This document shows positions 6,324 to 12,453 of a DNA stretch of 12,453 bases, piece after piece (position 1 is the first letter of the stretch; the number at the start of each line of letters is the position of its first letter). The notes under the pieces are model-generated. The model saw nothing but the letters and a program-made list of their open reading frames with translations, was not told where the DNA came from and did not search any database. The stretch comes from an uncultured Micrococcales bacterium (GTDB taxonomy: Bacteria > Actinomycetota > Actinomycetes > Actinomycetales > Microbacteriaceae). The stretch is from contig CAJXMQ010000022.1 in assembly GCA_913056225.1 (NCBI GenBank), positions 1 to 12,453 on the forward strand. Direction: 5' to 3'. The translations under genes and the position numbers were made by a program.

Positions 6324-7586
6324 ATGACAGCAGATTTCTTTCAGGCCCCCAAGGCTGACTCCCCCATCATGGGTGAAATCCGCATTCCCGGCTCCAAGTC
6401 TCTGACAAACCGAGAGATTTTTCTATCTGCTATCGCAAGCGGTGTTTCGGTTTTGAAAAAGCCGCTGATTAGTCGCGACAGTGAGCTGATGCTCAACGCC
6501 ATCAAGCAGTTTGGTGCCGAGGTTGAGATAAAACCCGATCAGATTTCTATTTCTCCCGCCAAGTTTGAATCAAAAGCCGAAATCCACTGTGGCCTGGCGG
6601 GAACCGTCATGCGTTTTGTTCCTTTGATGGCAACGCTGAATACACAAGAAACAGTTTTTATGGCCGATAAAGAGGCTAACTCAAGACCTTTGGGGGCAAT
6701 TTTTGATGCCCTCGACCAACTTGGGGTGGGATACCAAAAATCCTCTGCTAATTTCCCTTTCACAATCAGTGCTGCAGGTTCTGTCAAAACCGAAGAGGTA
6801 ATCATTGACGCTTCCAAGTCTTCACAGTTTGTGAGTGCCTTGATGTTGGTTGCTGCCCGATTTGAACATGGTTTGATAATCACCCACCAGGGAAGCTCGC
6901 TTCCCTCGCTCCCCCACATTGAAATGACTGTTGACTCCCTGCAGAACAGAGGTGTGAAAGTTGAGGCACTATCTGCAACCAGCTGGCAGGTGCACCCTTC
7001 AACAATTCAAGCTCGGGAGATGGTAATTGAGCCTGATTTATCAAACGCTGGGCCATTTCTGGCAGCGGTGATGGTTGCGGGCGGGGAGCTTGAGATTCTG
7101 GACTGGCCAGAATCGACCACGCAGGTTGGAGCACAGTATCTGAAACTCCTTGGCGCAATGGGTGCTGAGTTTGAAAAAACTATAAAGGGCATGAAGATTA
7201 GAAGCAGCGGTGAAATCAGAGGCATAAATGCCGATCTGTCCGAAGCCGGTGAGCTAACACCCACAATTGCAGCCCTTGCGACCTTGGCCAGCACACCTTC
7301 ACAGCTTTCTGGAATTGCCCACCTAAGAGGGCACGAAACAGATCGATTGAAGGCTCTCTCAACCGAAATCAAACGAATTGGTGGCGAGTGCGAAGAAACT
7401 GAGGATGGGCTGGTCATTAGCCCTAAAAAGCTAACTGGTGGCCAATGGTTTAGCTACCACGATCACAGGATGGCAACTGCTGGAGCAATCATTGGGCTAG
7501 CGGTCGATATTGAGATTGAAAACATTCAAACCACCGCCAAGACCATGCCTGATTTTGAAAAGCTCTGGATGGAGACCATAGCTTGA
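6324..7586 (+). CDS. aroA: 3-phosphoshikimate 1-carboxyvinyltransferase (EPSP synthase)
   Basis: A 420-residue cytosolic enzyme of the shikimate pathway that joins phosphoenolpyruvate to shikimate 3-phosphate. N-terminal substrate-binding motif IPGSKSLTNR gives K25, S26 and R30; CGLAGTVMRF carries the PEP-binding loop; GHETDRLKALSTEIKRIGG starts near 336; DHRMATAGA has D380, H381 and R382 near the C terminus. Length is normal for the family. E310 in GELTP falls at the position I align, without gaps, to catalytic Asp313 of E. coli AroA; as far as I recall mycobacterial AroA has the same GELTP, so this looks like an actinobacterial subtype rather than a defect. ATG 6324 is the first possible start, since an in-frame TAG lies at 6318. 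It overlaps rsgA by 4 bases and diverges from sigR, an arrangement related to that around M. tuberculosis sigH. Confidence 0.97.
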   Translation: MTADFFQAPKADSPIMGEIRIPGSKSLTNREIFLSAIASGVSVLKKPLISRDSELMLNAIKQFGAEVEIKPDQISISPAKFESKAEIHCGLAGTVMRFVPLMATLNTQETVFMADKEANSRPLGAIFDALDQLGVGYQKSSANFPFTISAAGSVKTEEVIIDASKSSQFVSALMLVAARFEHGLIITHQGSSLPSLPHIEMTVDSLQNRGVKVEALSATSWQVHPSTIQAREMVIEPDLSNAGPFLAAVMVAGGELEILDWPESTTQVGAQYLKLLGAMGAEFEKTIKGMKIRSSGEIRGINADLSEAGELTPTIAALATLASTPSQLSGIAHLRGHETDRLKALSTEIKRIGGECEETEDGLVISPKKLTGGQWFSYHDHRMATAGAIIGLAVDIEIENIQTTAKTMPDFEKLWMETIA

Positions 7587-8590
7587 GCTGGCTCTATGAA
7601 CCCGAGGATCAAAAACACGATCTGGATGAATCCGATGTTCGAATTAGACCAAACCCCAAAGGCTCAAGACCAAGAACTAAGCGCAGACCCAATTATGATG
7701 ATCTGCCCGTTGGCATGGTGCTGACTGTTAACCTGGCTCGTTATGAGGTATTGGTTGAGGGCAAGCAAATCACCGCCACCTTGGCTAAGGAGCTCAGAAA
7801 ACAAGGAGCCGTTGTTGGTGATCAGGTTTATCTGGATGGGGATCTGGGTGGCACAAAAGGAAGCCTCGCGCGAATAGTAAAAATCAAGCCCAGAAAGACT
7901 TTGTTGAGGCGCTCGGCAGAAGATGACAGTCAAGCTGAGCAACCCATTGTTGCCAATGCTGATCAACTGGCTGTTGTCATGTCCAGTTCCAATCCGGAGC
8001 CAAACATAGGGCTTTTGGATCGCTACCTGGCAAGTGCATTTGCATCAGGGCTTGATGTGATTTTAGTTTTGACCAAAACAGATGTTTCCGAAGCAAAGGA
8101 GTTTTTAGAAATCCTGAAGGGGCTTCCGATAAAAATCTTCAAGACCCGAAATGATGATTTCAAACTCGATGAACTCAGAGCGCAGCTAAAAGGGTTAATA
8201 ACAGTGTTTGTTGGCTACTCCGGAGTTGGAAAATCAACACTTGTAAATGCCCTTACTGGAACTACTTTGGACACCGGTGAGGTGAACGCAGTTACCGGAA
8301 AGGGCAAACATACCTCCAGTGCAGCTAAGGCAATTCCGCTCGAGGACGGTTGGTTGATTGACACTCCAGGAATCAGAACCTTTGGTCTAGGTTTGATTGA
8401 AAAGGATGACCTGCTCGGTGCTTTCCCCGAAATTGCTGAAATCACCACCGAATGCCCCCGAGGCTGCGCTCATCAGGCTGAGTCAACCGGTTGCTCTCTT
8501 AATCTAGAAAACGATATTCCGGTCGCTAGGCTTATCTCTTTCAGAAGGTTATTAAAGGTTTTGGAGGCGGAGCAATGGACAAAACGCTAG
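7583..8590 (+). CDS. rsgA: Ribosome small subunit-dependent GTPase A (circularly permuted GTPase)
   Basis: A 335-residue GTPase that helps late maturation of the 30S subunit. The permuted order of G motifs is visible: G4 TKTD at 164-167 comes before the P loop GYSGVGKST at 211-219 and G3 DTPG at 260-263. An OB-fold-like N-terminal domain occupies about 40-110, and the C-terminal zinc-binding module shows C291, C295, H297 and C304 (CPRGCAH...C). A basic, Pro-rich N-terminal tail of about 40 residues precedes the OB fold. The start is TTG 7583, overlapping the aroA stop as TTGA with GGAG 8 bases upstream, so translation is coupled to aroA. Its own end overlaps the next gene by 16 bases. Confidence 0.96.
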   Translation: MSWLYEPEDQKHDLDESDVRIRPNPKGSRPRTKRRPNYDDLPVGMVLTVNLARYEVLVEGKQITATLAKELRKQGAVVGDQVYLDGDLGGTKGSLARIVKIKPRKTLLRRSAEDDSQAEQPIVANADQLAVVMSSSNPEPNIGLLDRYLASAFASGLDVILVLTKTDVSEAKEFLEILKGLPIKIFKTRNDDFKLDELRAQLKGLITVFVGYSGVGKSTLVNALTGTTLDTGEVNAVTGKGKHTSSAAKAIPLEDGWLIDTPGIRTFGLGLIEKDDLLGAFPEIAEITTECPRGCAHQAESTGCSLNLENDIPVARLISFRRLLKVLEAEQWTKR

Positions 8591-9357
8591 CGGATGACCT
8601 GCAGCTAGCCCTGAACATTGCCAAAAAGGCCAATGAGCAGTCCATGGCCAGGTTTAGGGCATTAGACCTAGAAATCACCACCAAGCCCGATCGCTCACCT
8701 GTTACTGATGCCGATAAGTCTGTTGAAAACATCATTCGCGAACAACTTTCCAAGCAAAGACCAAATGATTCCATCATTGGCGAGGAGTTTGGCACCTCTG
8801 GGGACTCAGAACGAGTTTGGATTATTGACCCAATTGATGGAACCGCTAATTTCTTACGCGGGGTTCCAGTTTGGGCAACCTTGATTGGACTTCGTGTTGA
8901 TGGCGAATATGTTTTAGGTGTTGTGTCAGCCCCCGCCATGCACAGAACCTGGTGGGCAGCAGCTGGACACGGTGCATTCACCGAAGATGTGGATTCAACA
9001 GTCAGAGAGATCAATGTTTCTTCTGTGAAAAACATTGCTGATGCATCATTTAGCTTTTCAAGCATTGAACTTTGGCAGCAAAGTGGTCAGATAGAAAACC
9101 TGTTGACAATTTCCGAGCAGGTCTGGAGAACAAGGGCTTATGGAGATTTCTGGTCACACATGCTGGTAGCAGAGGGTGTGGTTGACATCAGTGCTGAGAA
9201 TGACTTGAAGATCTACGACTGGGCAGCTCTGGCGCCCATCGTAAAAGAGGCTGGTGGGATTTTCAGAGACCAGTCTGGAGAGCTCAATGATCAAACATCT
9301 GCAGTTATGGCCAGCAACGGACTACTGGATGCAGATCTAGCTAAGCTACTCGCTTGA
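8575..9357 (+). CDS. hisN: Inositol monophosphatase-family phosphatase, probable histidinol-phosphatase HisN
   Basis: A 260-residue Mg2+-dependent, Li+-sensitive phosphatase fold. Metal-binding motifs are GEEFG (E70, E71), IDPIDGTANF (D85, D88, T90) and the C-terminal YDWAALAPIVKEAGG (D215). In Actinobacteria the family member located after aroA/rsgA is generally HisN, which removes phosphate from L-histidinol phosphate in histidine biosynthesis. Substrate assignment rests on family length, context and recall, so inositol-1-phosphatase or 3'-phosphoadenosine 5'-phosphate phosphatase activity remains possible. GGAGG at 8563-8567 is 7 bases from ATG 8575, which firmly fixes the start inside the rsgA 3' end. 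The stop overlaps the following TTG start as TTGA. Confidence 0.8.
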   Translation: MDKTLADDLQLALNIAKKANEQSMARFRALDLEITTKPDRSPVTDADKSVENIIREQLSKQRPNDSIIGEEFGTSGDSERVWIIDPIDGTANFLRGVPVWATLIGLRVDGEYVLGVVSAPAMHRTWWAAAGHGAFTEDVDSTVREINVSSVKNIADASFSFSSIELWQQSGQIENLLTISEQVWRTRAYGDFWSHMLVAEGVVDISAENDLKIYDWAALAPIVKEAGGIFRDQSGELNDQTSAVMASNGLLDADLAKLLA

Positions 9358-10532
9358 AACTCAAATACTTCCTAGCCGTCGCGCTAATTATTCTGCTTGC
9401 AGTCAACCTGCGAAGCGCTGTCACATCCTTTTCACCGATCGTGTTTTTCATTCGTGAACAACTGGTTCTGACATCCATAACCGAAAGTCTGATTGCCGCC
9501 ACGGCTCCGGTGATGTTTGCTCTTGGCGCCTGGGTGGGAACCCGCCCCGCAAGAGTTTTGGGTCTGGAAATGACCTCGCTGATCGTTGGCCTGATGATTG
9601 TTGCAGGTCATTTGCTTCGAGGCTTTGCGATAAGTGGTGAGTGGTTGATTATTGGTTCACTAATAGCACTTGCTGGGATGGGTGTTGGAAACCTGATCCT
9701 GCCTTCAATTATCAGACGGTATTTTCCAACCAAGATTGGTTTGCTAACAACTGTCTATATAACCTTTATTAGCTTTGGAACCTTTATTCCTCCGCTGATT
9801 GCAGTTCCAATAGCCGAGAGTTTTGGCTGGAGAGTTTCTTTGGCACAGTGGGCAGTGTTGGCAGCATTGATCTTGATTCCGGCATTTGGACTTTTGAAAG
9901 AAAACAAAGAAGTTGAGCTAAGTGCCAAGCCTGCAAAGCTTCCACTCTCTAAATCCCCAACTGCAGTTGCGGTGATGATGATTTTTCTTATCTCTGGAAT
10001 TACCGCATACCTCGCGTTTGGGTGGCTACCAACCATTGCGGTTGAACACGCGGGAGTTGATGTTGGGCAGGCGGCACTGTTGCTCACAATCTTTGCCTTC
10101 GTTGGCTTGCCATCGGGATTAGTCGCACCACTGCTGGCCGAGAAGTTTCCAAATTCTCAGTGGATAATCGTTGCAGGTGCTGGAATCAGCGGCATTATTG
10201 GTGCTCTTGGGTTTATTTTCATCCCAGAGTTAGTCTTTGTATTTGTTGTGTTTTTGGGTGCAGCACAGCTAACTTTCCCGCTATCGCTGACACTATTCAA
10301 CCTTCGAAGCAGAAACCCAGACACAGTCCTGCAGGTCTCTAGTTATGCACAATTTTTGGGATACGGAGCTGCCAGCATTACAACCGTCAGTGTTGGTTTT
10401 ATTTCTGATTTTGCGGGAGGCTGGGAACTAATCCTGGGCTTCATAGCGCTTAGTAATCTGTTTGTAATTACCGCAGCTATCTCTCTTGCGAGAAAAAACT
10501 TTATTGAAGACGAACTAGCTCCACCGGTCTAG
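9354..10532 (+). CDS. MFS transporter, CynX/NimT family
   Basis: A 392-residue polytopic membrane protein with about 12 hydrophobic segments in two halves, joined by a polar loop around residues 181-206 (KENKEVELSAKPAKLPLSKS). The early NLRSAVTSFSPI motif at about 18-29, directly after the first helix, is typical of the CynX/NimT branch of the major facilitator superfamily, which includes cyanate and 2-nitroimidazole transporters. The real substrate cannot be read from sequence. TTG 9354 overlaps the hisN stop by 4 bases with no visible Shine-Dalgarno sequence, implying translation by coupling to hisN. The last 18 bases overlap the convergent glpX gene. It is the end of the aroA-rsgA-hisN train, though its role need not be related. 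Confidence 0.88.
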   Translation: MKLKYFLAVALIILLAVNLRSAVTSFSPIVFFIREQLVLTSITESLIAATAPVMFALGAWVGTRPARVLGLEMTSLIVGLMIVAGHLLRGFAISGEWLIIGSLIALAGMGVGNLILPSIIRRYFPTKIGLLTTVYITFISFGTFIPPLIAVPIAESFGWRVSLAQWAVLAALILIPAFGLLKENKEVELSAKPAKLPLSKSPTAVAVMMIFLISGITAYLAFGWLPTIAVEHAGVDVGQAALLLTIFAFVGLPSGLVAPLLAEKFPNSQWIIVAGAGISGIIGALGFIFIPELVFVFVVFLGAAQLTFPLSLTLFNLRSRNPDTVLQVSSYAQFLGYGAASITTVSVGFISDFAGGWELILGFIALSNLFVITAAISLARKNFIEDELAPPV

Positions 10533-11486
10533 GGCATATTCGGCACGAACGGTTCTCACTGTTCTGGATTTTCCACGAATGGCAATCGATTCGGTTATTA
10601 CCCGATTACCCTTTCGCTTCACTCCCTCCAGCATCGCACCATCGGTGACACCGGTTGCAATGAAGAATGTGTTTTCGCTGTTCACCATTTCGTCAATTTC
10701 ATAGACGTAGTCAAATTTCAATCCAGCTTTCAATCCTGCGTCTTTCTCAAATTGCTCTCTTGGGTGCAAAATCCCCTGCATGTGGCCACCGAGGGCACGG
10801 ATGCCGCAGGCTGTGACAATCCCCTCTGGAGAACCACCGATTCCCACGCACATGTCAACCCTGGATGACTCTCGGGCTGCTTGAATCCCGCCCGCAACAT
10901 CACCGTCTCTTAGAAGCCTCGTGCGGGCACCAGCAGAGCGTATCTCTTCGATTAGGTGCTCGTTGTAATCGCGATCCAAAATCGCAATCAGGACTTCTTC
11001 GGTCTCCTTTTTTGATGCCTTTGCATACTCCCGAATGTTCTCACTAAGAGAGTTTCTAATATCAACAACCCCAACTCCTGCGGGGCCGGTGACCAATTTG
11101 TCCATTTTGTAAACGGCAGAGGCATCCAGCATGCTGCCGCGGTCGCTCACCGCAATGACGCTAATTGCGTTCATGCGACCAGCTGCAGTCAAAGATGTTC
11201 CGTCAATTGGATCTACCGCGATGTCGGTCTCAGGACCATCACCTGATCCCACAATCTCACCATTGAACAACATTGGGGCTTCATCTTTCTCGCCCTCTCC
11301 AATCACCACTTTTCCCTGGAAACTGACCGTGGCGAGAAATGCTCGCATGGCGTCAACCGCTGCGCCATCTGCTGCGTTTTTATCACCCCTGCCAATAAAC
11401 GGATAGGAGCGGATTGCTGCCGCTTCGGTCGCTCGGACCAATTCCATTGCCAGGTTTCTATCGGGGTGTAGTGAGGGTTGTTCCAT
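10515..11486 (-). CDS. glpX: Class II fructose-1,6-bisphosphatase
   Basis: A 323-residue GlpX-type FBPase of gluconeogenesis, hydrolysing fructose 1,6-bisphosphate to fructose 6-phosphate. Motifs are GEGEKDEAPMLFNGE (residues 63-77), DIAVDPIDGT (88-97, with metal ligands D92 and D95), a DRDYNEHLIEEIR segment and the substrate-binding IGGSPEGIVTACG. Actinobacteria usually rely on this class II enzyme as their main FBPase. The frame is open upstream to 11537, but I chose ATG 11486 because MEQPSLHPDRNLAMELVR is where family similarity begins and because a TAGGCT -10 box lies exactly 7 bases upstream, predicting a leaderless mRNA. A lipoprotein gene ends 23 bases upstream. The 3' end overlaps the MFS gene tail to tail. 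Confidence 0.96.
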   Translation of the reverse strand: MEQPSLHPDRNLAMELVRATEAAAIRSYPFIGRGDKNAADGAAVDAMRAFLATVSFQGKVVIGEGEKDEAPMLFNGEIVGSGDGPETDIAVDPIDGTSLTAAGRMNAISVIAVSDRGSMLDASAVYKMDKLVTGPAGVGVVDIRNSLSENIREYAKASKKETEEVLIAILDRDYNEHLIEEIRSAGARTRLLRDGDVAGGIQAARESSRVDMCVGIGGSPEGIVTACGIRALGGHMQGILHPREQFEKDAGLKAGLKFDYVYEIDEMVNSENTFFIATGVTDGAMLEGVKRKGNRVITESIAIRGKSRTVRTVRAEYALDRWS

Positions 11487-11493
11487 AGAAATA

Positions 11494-11499
11494 AGCCTA
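11494..11499 (-). promoter_or_regulatory. Putative -10 element for glpX
   Basis: Minus-strand TAGGCT, then 7 bases, then ATG 11486. The hexamer equals the kgd -10 candidate. It lies in the 23-base gap after the lipoprotein gene, so glpX probably has its own promoter. The -35 region is within the lipoprotein 3' end and does not resemble TTGACA. Confidence 0.5.
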
Positions 11500-11512
11500 T
11501 AGCCATTGGCTA
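11500..11512. repeat. 13-base palindrome abutting the glpX -10 box
   Basis: TAGCCATTGGCTA has perfect 6-base arms around one central base. It touches the glpX -10 candidate and includes the lipoprotein gene's TAG stop codon (11510-11512). Its place between -35 and -10 would suit a repressor operator. It has no U tract, so a terminator role is unlikely. Confidence 0.4.
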
Positions 11513-11854
11513 GAACTCGACTCCGACCTCCGAGCATCGGAGTTTTATGTCCTCGATGAGTCCATCAACTGCAGCCTCGGTCTCGCTTACAGGTTGCGAG
11601 GAAGAAAGTTGCTCAGATAAAGAGCTAATGTCATCCCCAAGTGCGTCACTCAGAGGTGCTGTGATGTCAGATAAAAACGCAGTGGCTGAGGCTAGGAACT
11701 CGCTGTCAACAACATTTTGCTGGTAGCTGGTTTGCACCGTGTTTAGAACACTTTCAGCGGATGCGCAAAAAGCCGCATCGGCAGCCACCTGCGCAGGATT
11801 CACCGAACACCCCGCCAACACAAGGGGCATCACAAGCAAAAAGGGTTTTTTCAT
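11510..11854 (-). CDS. Small lipoprotein of unknown function
   Basis: I do not recognise a family. The 114-residue product starts MKKPFLLVMPLVLAGCS: two lysines, a short hydrophobic stretch and a lipobox LAGC with lipidation expected on C16, so it should be exported and anchored to the outer face of the membrane. The mature part is Ala/Ser-rich, helical in appearance and acidic, with two further cysteines (C30 and C107) near its two ends that could form a disulfide after export. No enzymatic motif is seen. ATG 11854 is preferred over an upstream in-frame start at 11881 because it gives a textbook signal peptide. It lies 23 bases before glpX on the same strand and diverges from the phosphatase gene over a 59-base gap. 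Confidence 0.8.
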   Translation of the reverse strand: MKKPFLLVMPLVLAGCSVNPAQVAADAAFCASAESVLNTVQTSYQQNVVDSEFLASATAFLSDITAPLSDALGDDISSLSEQLSSSQPVSETEAAVDGLIEDIKLRCSEVGVEF

Positions 11855-11864
11855 CGGTGTGGCA

Positions 11865-11870
11865 ATTATC
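11865..11870 (-). promoter_or_regulatory. Putative -10 element for the lipoprotein gene
   Basis: Minus-strand GATAAT is one base from TATAAT and lies 10 bases before ATG 11854, implying a leader of only a few bases. The hexamer is flanked by GTGTG/CACAC arms (11857-11861 and 11870-11874). The -35 is not identified. Confidence 0.4.
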
Positions 11871-11900
11871 ACACGAAACAATTTGGCAATCCGCAGGCTG

Positions 11901-11906
11901 TAATCT
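11901..11906 (+). promoter_or_regulatory. Putative -10 element for the phosphatase gene
   Basis: TAATCT is followed by exactly 7 bases and then GTG 11914, which predicts transcription starting at the start codon. No Shine-Dalgarno sequence precedes the GTG, in line with a leaderless mRNA. Confidence 0.45.
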
Positions 11907-11913
11907 GTGTCTT

Positions 11914-12453
11914 GTGTTAATCGACAAACTCCACCCTCACGGAAAGCTTGCCAACTTTCGAGACCTTGGTGGCATCAATACCGGCCACGGAGTAATCAAT
12001 TCTGGGATCAGCTTTCGCTCAGATGATGTCAGTGCCATTGATGATGATGAGGCTGAGCGAATCGCATCCCTGGGTATTGAGTTGGTTATCGATTTTCGAG
12101 ACTTGAACGAGACCAGCAACGGTCGCGGTCCAATTGCCAACCATGTTGAGGGGTATCTAAACCTGCCCCTGATTGAATCAAGTGGTGAACCGGGTCAGGT
12201 TCTGCACAAAATCTTTGATGACTCTTTTTCAGCCGAGGATCTCGGCCAGTGGTATTTCTATCTAATGGGTCAGGTTGCTCCACTGGTAGTTCAAGGAATT
12301 GAAGCAATTGCTGAGAGTCAGGCACCAGTTGTTTTCCACTGCGCTGCGGGAAAAGACCGAACTGGAGTGTTTGCCGCTGGGTTATTGAGTGCCTTAGACA
12401 CTGAAGAGCAACACATCTTGGATGATTTCACCGCCACTCAGCTAAACATGCCG
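11914..12453 (+). CDS. PtpB-like tyrosine/dual-specificity protein phosphatase, 3' part missing
   Basis: The frame is open from GTG 11914 to the end of the window, 180 codons without a stop. The active-site signature HCAAGKDRTGV gives nucleophile C143 and phosphate-binding R149 in a C-x5-R P loop. The Lys-Asp within the loop and the N-terminal NFRDLGGINT (about residues 13-22), followed by ISFRSDD and IDFRDLNE, are the pattern of the Mycobacterium PtpB family, whose members dephosphorylate phosphotyrosine and in some cases phosphoserine/threonine or phosphoinositides. No signal peptide is visible, so it is probably cytosolic, although M. tuberculosis PtpB is secreted. The substrate here is unknown. 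It diverges from the lipoprotein gene. GTG is the only plausible in-frame start near the promoter candidate. Confidence 0.87.
   Translation, partial: MLIDKLHPHGKLANFRDLGGINTGHGVINSGISFRSDDVSAIDDDEAERIASLGIELVIDFRDLNETSNGRGPIANHVEGYLNLPLIESSGEPGQVLHKIFDDSFSAEDLGQWYFYLMGQVAPLVVQGIEAIAESQAPVVFHCAAGKDRTGVFAAGLLSALDTEEQHILDDFTATQLNMP

Noticed and set aside
7007..7417. Antisense open frame of about 136 codons opposite aroA
   Set aside because: It lies wholly inside aroA, has a Ser/Pro/Arg-rich composition typical of a shadow frame and matches no motif.
8541..9065. Antisense open frame of about 174 codons opposite rsgA/hisN
   Set aside because: The sense strand encodes clear RsgA and inositol-monophosphatase motifs, and the antisense product shows only low-complexity Ser/Ala-rich sequence.
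11500..11512. Palindrome as an intrinsic terminator of the lipoprotein gene
   Set aside because: The stem is only 6 base pairs around a single base, which cannot form a hairpin loop without unpairing, and no T run follows.
11487..11537. Longer glpX N terminus with 17 extra residues
   Set aside because: It would run back through the -10 candidate, the palindrome and the lipoprotein stop, and the extra residues do not resemble the family N terminus.
11855..11881. Longer lipoprotein N terminus
   Set aside because: The extra nine residues would precede an otherwise complete signal peptide, and the region contains the -10 candidate.
1..12453. Search for an undescribed system such as defence islands, toxin-antitoxin pairs, CRISPR arrays, retroelements or prophage genes
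   Set aside because: All long frames are explained by housekeeping families with conserved motifs, and no repeat array, transposase, integrase or reverse transcriptase motif is present.

Overview
This window looks like core chromosome of an actinobacterium with a small, gene-dense genome and roughly balanced base composition. The strongest clue is the single-chain 2-oxoglutarate dehydrogenase/decarboxylase (Kgd/OdhA type, E2-like plus E1 domains), which is an actinobacterial arrangement. The SigR(SigH)-RsrA pair divergent from aroA and rsgA, a HisN-type phosphatase and a class II (GlpX) fructose-bisphosphatase fit as well. The moderate GC, very tight spacing and many TTG/GTG starts suggest a Microbacteriaceae-like streamlined aquatic lineage (Luna/Rhodoluna/Aquiluna type). 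That genus-level guess is inference from memory, not from a search.

Layout, left to right. (1) Positions 1-1566, minus strand: two tandem, overlapping CNNM/CBS (CorC/HlyC-type) membrane proteins, probably Mg2+/divalent-cation transporters; the second is cut by the window edge. (2) 1662-5387, plus strand: kgd, a TCA-cycle enzyme, divergent from the CNNM pair across a short promoter region. (3) 5389-6239, minus strand: sigR followed by its zinc anti-sigma factor gene rsrA, a thiol-oxidative stress switch; the rsrA stop lies one base from the kgd stop. (4) 6324-10532, plus strand: an overlapping gene train aroA (EPSP synthase), rsgA (ribosome assembly GTPase), hisN-like phosphatase and a CynX/NimT-type MFS exporter. 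(5) 10515-11854, minus strand: a small lipoprotein of unknown function followed by glpX, whose 3' end overlaps the MFS gene by 18 bases. (6) 11914-12453, plus strand: the first 180 codons of a PtpB-like tyrosine/dual-specificity phosphatase, cut by the window end.

Functionally this is housekeeping: central carbon metabolism (kgd, glpX), aromatic and histidine biosynthesis (aroA, hisN), ribosome maturation (rsgA), redox stress control (sigR/rsrA), ion homeostasis (CNNM pair) and signalling (phosphatase). No intergenic stretch exceeds about 100 bases, and I see no RNA gene, mobile element, CRISPR array or clear intrinsic terminator.

I did not find a convincing undescribed system. The more interesting signals are in expression control. 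A repeated TAnnnT-7/8 nt-start-codon geometry points to leaderless transcripts for sigR, glpX, the phosphatase gene and perhaps aroA. The kgd start codon appears mis-assignable because its GTG lies inside the Shine-Dalgarno sequence. A self-overlapping -10 element may serve kgd and the CNNM pair in both directions. A small palindrome abuts the glpX -10 box.
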